NCBI GenBank assembly: GCA_015680685.1
Contig: MNCI01014272.1
Span: 1-35,391, forward strand
From: Gnetum montanum
Taxonomy: Eukaryota; Streptophyta; Gnetopsida; Gnetales; Gnetaceae
Length of the DNA stretch: 35,391 nucleotides
Direction of reading: 5' to 3'
Shown here: in pieces, positions 30,413-35,391 of the stretch
Layout of the letters: the number at the start of each line of letters is the position of its first letter
Position numbering within the stretch: the stretch's first letter is position 1
Made by a program: the position numbers and the translations under genes
The notes under the pieces: model-generated
Seen by the model: the letters and a program-made list of their open reading frames with translations, nothing else
Databases searched by the model: none
What the model was told of the DNA's origin: nothing

Positions 30413-33035
30413 ATCATCTATGTAGGAACAAATGAATCATTGACAACAATGGCCTTTATAATAAGTGAGCTTGCATGATCTCCACTTATCTCTCTTAATT
30501 CCTCTCTATTTTGCAAAATGAATAAACTTTAGGCTTTGTAAATCTAAGTCACATTGTGTAGATCTTTCTATGTTGTAACAATGGTAACCTATGGTGGCTT
30601 GGTCTACTAGTTATCATGTATGGCCCTATTCATTGTATTATAATAATATGTTTTTTTTTGTCTTATTTTTTTGTTGTCTTAGAGTTGTGCTTTCAAGATG
30701 AAGCCCAAAAGTCATTTTGGAGGTATAACTCATCACAACAGCAAGTTATCATGTGACCTTAATCTGCAAGAGTTGGTATGCTTTACTTGCTATACCAAGA
30801 GTGCTTGTTTTACATCATCTTCATTACCATTCCTTAAGCTTAATCTCATCACCTAATCAAGACCTTTCTTACCTTGAACATCAATAATGTCCAATGTTTG
30901 ACACTCATGCATTGTGATCATATGAAATTTCCTTCATCATGCTCCACCATCAAGTACATTGAATGTAACACATCTCATTCAAAAGGAAAACTAAATCAAA
31001 TCCATTCTTGGAATGAAACCCAATGAACGTTTCACCCTAAAAAATTGAGGAAGCATATTGCCAAGAAGTTGAAAGGTCAATGAAGAGCACAAGATAAACC
31101 AAAGGCTCTGAAGAAGAAAAGGGGGGAGCCTAATAATCAAAGAAACCTTTGAGTGAAGTGTTGGTTCCTCAAAAGTACTATTGAGGGATCAACACTTCAA
31201 AGCACAAAGCATAAAAACCACATTGATTAGCCAAAGTGTCACTACCATACTGTAGCCATGATGTCAACATTTGGAACTCATTATTAACTCTTGTGACCAC
31301 TCTCTTATGATGAAATATAGAATTTAATCGATATCATCTCATCATAACAATCATCACAAGCACTCTTTGACATTATTCAACAACTACTAAATTAAGCATG
31401 GAGAGCAACCATTGGTGAAGGATCTATAGTGGTGTTTTATATTCTTTGTTGATGTTTCTCAGGTCAATCCTCCAAACATCAATGAAGAGGAATCAATGAA
31501 ACACCACCAATAAAATTCATGTTTCAACCCTTTGGTATTATAACCTTCACCCCTACACTTGAGGCTAGATTTTCATTATAAAATGTAAGGTTTGTAGCCC
31601 ATGAGATACAATCTCACATACCATAACCTTTTATGGCTAAACAATGCCTCATAAGTTATCATAGCTTCACCTCCCAAGTGGAAAAAGTTATATCATATCT
31701 ATATTTTGGCTTGGGAAGGCTAAAAATGCCTTGGGAACTATCAAATTTGGCATTTTCATGGGTTTTTTGTGAGGCACAACCAAAACTACGTTGGAACCAC
31801 GTACACCCAATGTTGATGGTGTTGGATTTTCATTTTCCCAACAAAGCCTAGTGTAGTTATCACAAAACCTAGTGTGGATGTCACAAGGCTAGTGTTAGAG
31901 TTTATGGATTTCTATTTACTTCATGAAGCTAGTGTTGGAGTTGTTGGGATTTTCTTTCTTCCAACAAGGCCAACATTGCTCCAACAATTCTAGTGTTACT
32001 CCATCAATTTAGCAGGGATCCCAAGATGCTATCACAATCCCCATGAGGGTAGTCTAGATGGGTGAAGCCAATGTAGTTAGAAAAGTATGTTTACTATTTA
32101 TGGTATCCAGCATGGTTTTGGTGGCCTGGATGCATCAAAAATTTCCATAAATGGAAAGCTACATTGGAAGTCATGGCCTGTCACACCTAAAAATCAAATC
32201 AATCTATCAGTAATCATGGCAAACATTTGTAGCCAAAAACCAACAACCATGAGATCTATAAATGCCAATCTCAAACACTTTGGATAGATTCCATAGTTGG
32301 ACATTCTTTCTATTAAGCAAACTTCACAACCCTTTTGCAACCTTGAGCACCAAAAAGCCTTTAGAATTTTGTAAGAATTTTGTAGTGATTGAAAACTACC
32401 TAGGCATTGGAGACTCTCACTATAGTTCCATAGCATCAAGAGTCAAACACCCCTTCCCCCTTTATTCACCAACACTACAGATCTAAGCTGAAAACCTCCA
32501 AGGACTTTAGCAAGAAAATTTGGGAAGTATCTGGATCATGAGGCTAATTACAGAGTAAAATCTACTAGCTTTAATAGGCTTCAAGCTTCATCTGAGCAAC
32601 TTCTACTACCTTCACATATAAAACTTATACATATTTAAACTCTACTTTTGCAATAATTTTATTGTTCTCAATAAAGTTTATGATTCATTTATTGTGCAAG
32701 TTTATTTTAAGATTAATTTCTATGCTTTCTTTTCATTTAGACTTGCATTTTTATTCAAATTATTTACCTTGTTTACACTTCCTATTTCCCTAGGTGATCA
32801 ACAAGACCATCCAAAGTGCCTTGGATCTTGTTTCTTGGAGGCCCTTGGGATGTAGGGTTAAAACTATTCAACCTAGAATTTTTGGTTTTCCAGCAACCAA
32901 ATGTTTTAGGTGCTATAGAAACTTGTACCTATGATCAAGATTTGGTAAAGTAGACATGAAGCATTAGAGGCTACTTAGAAGATGGAGACTAAGATCAATG
33001 TAGCTCATCCAAAGATCTTTCGAAAGGAAGATTTT
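30413..33035. other. Non-coding 3' region of the old element or unrelated repeat DNA
   Basis: No domain found on either strand. I looked on the - strand for a homologue of the small opposite-strand gene at 11747-12665 and did not see one. Short frames at 31633-31851 and 32087-32287 lack recognisable features. The old element's 3' LTR is not identifiable without a second copy. Confidence 0.5.
31845..32000. repeat. Short degenerate repeat (CTAGTGT units)
   Basis: CTAGTGTAG, CTAGTGTGG, CTAGTGTTAG, CTAGTGTTGG and CTAGTGTTAC occur within ~150 bases at irregular spacing of about 20-60. Probably an eroded minisatellite. Confidence 0.45.
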
Positions 33036-33060
33036 CAATGAGGGGAGAGTGTTATATCCC
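33036..33060 (+). other. Possible polypurine tract and LTR start of another element
   Basis: GAGGGGAGAG is followed at once by TGTTATATCCC. A purine tract followed by TGTTA at the 3' end is common in Ty3/gypsy elements. Without a second LTR copy this cannot be confirmed. It would fit the + orientation of the integrase scrap at 3-185. Confidence 0.4.
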
Positions 33061-34860
33061 TTCTAGAGACCTTTGGTATGAAAGTATGATTATGATTTAT
33101 ACATTACATAACTAGTCTCAATGGATTATTAGGGATGAGTTAGTTTGTTATGATCACACTTTATAGATTATGATGCTTTGGTCTATATTTTATGATTATG
33201 ATGTCTTTACATGCTTAATTAACATGATTATATACACTAGCCCAATGTGATGTGTTAAATAGGTGTTGTGGTTCGCAAGGATGTTACATTGGGATACAAG
33301 AGCACCTATTTTATATGTACTTATGCTTTATGTGTGATTTCATTATATATGCATTTAAATTATAGCCCTATATTGTGTGAAACGTAGATGTAATTTTAGT
33401 ATGTACATGTGAAGAGCATTTGATATGGATATCATAAGTTCAAACAAATTTTGATTTAAAGTCCAAGTGTGTTTGTTATGCATGTTTGAAATATAAGGTA
33501 GTAATTGAAGAGGAATAAAAGAAATATACTTAAAAAATATTTTGTTTTTTTTTAAATTAAAAATAAAAATACGTTTTTGCATGTGACATGCAATACACAT
33601 GGGAAAGGAATCTTTCTTTTTATTTTAAAGTATATGCTTCAAGAATAATTTTTGTTTAAAAATAAAACATATTTTTCTTATTATTCCACCATCTTTTTCT
33701 TATCCATAACAGTTGATTTCATTTTTTTATGTTCTTGTATAAAAGAAATCGTATTGGAGCTTCTTCTTCATCGTTTCTTTAGTTTTCTTTCATTTTTTAA
33801 TTCTACTCTTTTCTTGAATTTTAAGCTTTGTGAATGGATTTTTATTTTTACTAAAGTTGGATTTGGGATTATTATAGTTGTATCTAAGTGAATGCAGAAC
33901 TTATTTGGAGTGAAATGGAGTTTTGTCAGATTTTTAAGGATTTCATGTGTGTTTCAGATTTTCTATTACAACAATTTTAATTGGTAGGTTTTCCTTGCCT
34001 TTTTTTCAATATTTTTATATCAAATTAGTGTATATGATCATGTGATATGGGCATGTAGGGTAGATAGTTAAAGGATTGAGTTTGAACGTATTGTTTTGTA
34101 GATTTCCTGAAATTTTATAATTTTGGGTGCAAATTATTTATCATAAATATGCAATGTATATATGATGTGCACTTGTGGAATATTAGACATGATGTCAATA
34201 AGATTGGTATTGTTTAAGTATTATATTTTAGGGACCTATCATTGTGTAGGAGTTTCTAGGAGTTTTAATTAACACTCACTATAACTAAATATTATTATTT
34301 ATTATGTTATTTAATTAAACTTTAAACACACATAACTTTGCTTCTAGGAGTCCAATTTAGTTGAAATAAGTGTCATTGGGATTAACTTGAGTTGTACGTT
34401 ATAATCATGGAATTTGTTTTTTCTTTTGACATATATCATCTTAGAGGTTGCAATAGTGGTCATTTTTACAAAACAATATGTAGTGTAATTATGGTTGTGG
34501 TGCAATATTTTATTTTGCCAAGTTGTGGTATTGTTCTCATGAAACAAATTTGACTATCAGATGTGGATATATGTGGTCATGTTATGTTTATTTTTGATGT
34601 GTTGTGCTTGCAACATGTGTTGGCTTATGCTAGCCTAGTGTTGTACATGTGTTCTCAATGATACTTGTAGCAATCCTTGACAAGTGGTGCTACCATAAAG
34701 GTATGGACTAGTTGGTGATGAGGCATCCTATAGGTAGTTTTGAATTGACCCACACTATGATGCATCAATGAGGATCCTATCTCGGGCCTCATCCTGTGAG
34801 TGAGAGAGCATAGGTGTGTTCAACCATCCCAAGTACATCAACTGATCTTTAACTAAGTAC
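33061..34860. other. AT-rich sequence, possibly LTR; no gene seen
   Basis: No coding similarity, RNA gene or tandem repeat is evident. If 33049 is an LTR start, some or all of this is LTR; I cannot place its end. Confidence 0.4.
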
Positions 34861-34867
34861 CATTTTT

Positions 34868-35130
34868 AGTCAACAAAGAGTCGTTTCCTATAGATTTCAA
34901 CCTTTTAAGCTTAATGGTGGAGTCAGATCCATCTGAGGGAACCCCAAAAATTAGTTTTTAATCCTTGCCCAATATGGTTCCTTGAGATCCTCAAAAGTTT
35001 AATTTTCACACAAGGTGAGCATATGATGTCCATTTTCAAAATAGAAATAGTCATTTCTAACATTTTCACCCTTTTAGACTCAATGGTGAGGTCAGATTTA
35101 TCATCTAGGCACCCTATAATTCAGTGATAT
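34868..35130. repeat. Two diverged direct copies ~176 bases apart
   Basis: 'cttttaagcttaatggtggagtcagat' near 34905 and 'cttttagactcaatggtgaggtcagat' near 35070 align, as do their flanks (gtcgtttcc / gtcatttct before, aaccccaaaaattag / caccctataattcag after). Confidence 0.6.
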
Positions 35131-35261
35131 TATAAATTCAACATTTTAGACTTTAAGATTTAGTATATGACCCTTATAGATAGTCTTAATATTTCTATGG
35201 CATCTTATTAGTTACATTGCGAGAGTTAGTGTTCTTAAGGGGGGTAGAAAGGTCATAAAAA

Positions 35262-35391
35262 ATAATATAGTTAAATATTACTAAAAATCAAGTCATGTAA
35301 TTATATATTAGTAAAATTAGATAATATAGTTACATATTATTATATCATGTCATTAAATATTACTAAAATTAGATAATATAATTATAAAAAT
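35262..35391. repeat. AT-rich tandem repeat at the right edge
   Basis: 'aaatattactaaaa', 'ttagataatata' and 'tcatgt' recur with a spacing of about 40-80 bases, running off the window. Confidence 0.6.

Noticed and set aside
33355-34547. Short frames in the AT-rich right flank
   Set aside because: Phe/Ile/Lys-rich composition typical of random AT-rich DNA; no motif or homologue in the window.

Overview
The window looks like repeat-dense nuclear DNA of a land plant with a large, slowly turning-over genome. A gymnosperm such as a conifer is my best guess, inferred from giant, old, point-mutated LTR elements and AT-rich flanks; nothing in the sequence fixes the species. I see no ordinary host gene, tRNA, rRNA or CRISPR array. 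Almost everything that can be read is Ty3/gypsy LTR retrotransposon.

Layout. (1) Bases 3-185 are an integrase scrap of a chromovirus-type Ty3/gypsy element. (2) About 240-10068, continuing at 27357-30412, is an old, heavily decayed Tat-lineage element (Ogre/Retand-like) in + orientation: gag at 330-1400, a large multi-exon gene on the opposite strand at 7009-1819, an array of ~190-bp hairpin units at 7560-9260, and pol at 27600-30412. (3) Bases 10074-27351 are a younger 17.3-kb Tat-lineage element in - orientation inserted into the old one. It has 1534/1536-bp LTRs and the 5-bp target duplication CCATG. In its own sense it reads 5' LTR (25816-27351), PBS, gag, protease, a ~5-kb stretch holding a gene on the opposite strand, pol (RT, RNase H, second RNase H, integrase), a minisatellite, a small opposite-strand gene, PPT and 3' LTR (10074-11607). 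(4) Right of 30412 are an AT-rich non-coding tail, a possible further LTR start at 33049, and short tandem repeats at the right edge.

The main discovery candidate is the opposite-strand gene between protease and reverse transcriptase. In the young element (17284-21197, +) it resolves into nine exons with small GT-AG introns and about 1,040 codons, with its own TATA box at 17128. The old element carries a diverged homologue on its opposite strand. Exon order, several splice junctions with their phases, and protein-level similarity are shared over almost the whole length, so the gene was part of the family before the two copies diverged. Its first large exon looks like an FCP1/NIF-type HAD phosphatase domain whose catalytic aspartates are gone in both copies, which suggests a pseudophosphatase carried by a retrotransposon.

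A second candidate is structural. The young element has two related minisatellites (12771-13285 and 21394-21548) in which nearly every copy can form a small stem with a 6-nt loop, and the stem base pairs change in a compensatory way from copy to copy. The old element has a different array of ~190-bp units that also contain covarying hairpins. Both elements are now defective: stops, mostly explained by C-to-T or G-to-A transitions, interrupt gag, pol and the opposite-strand genes.
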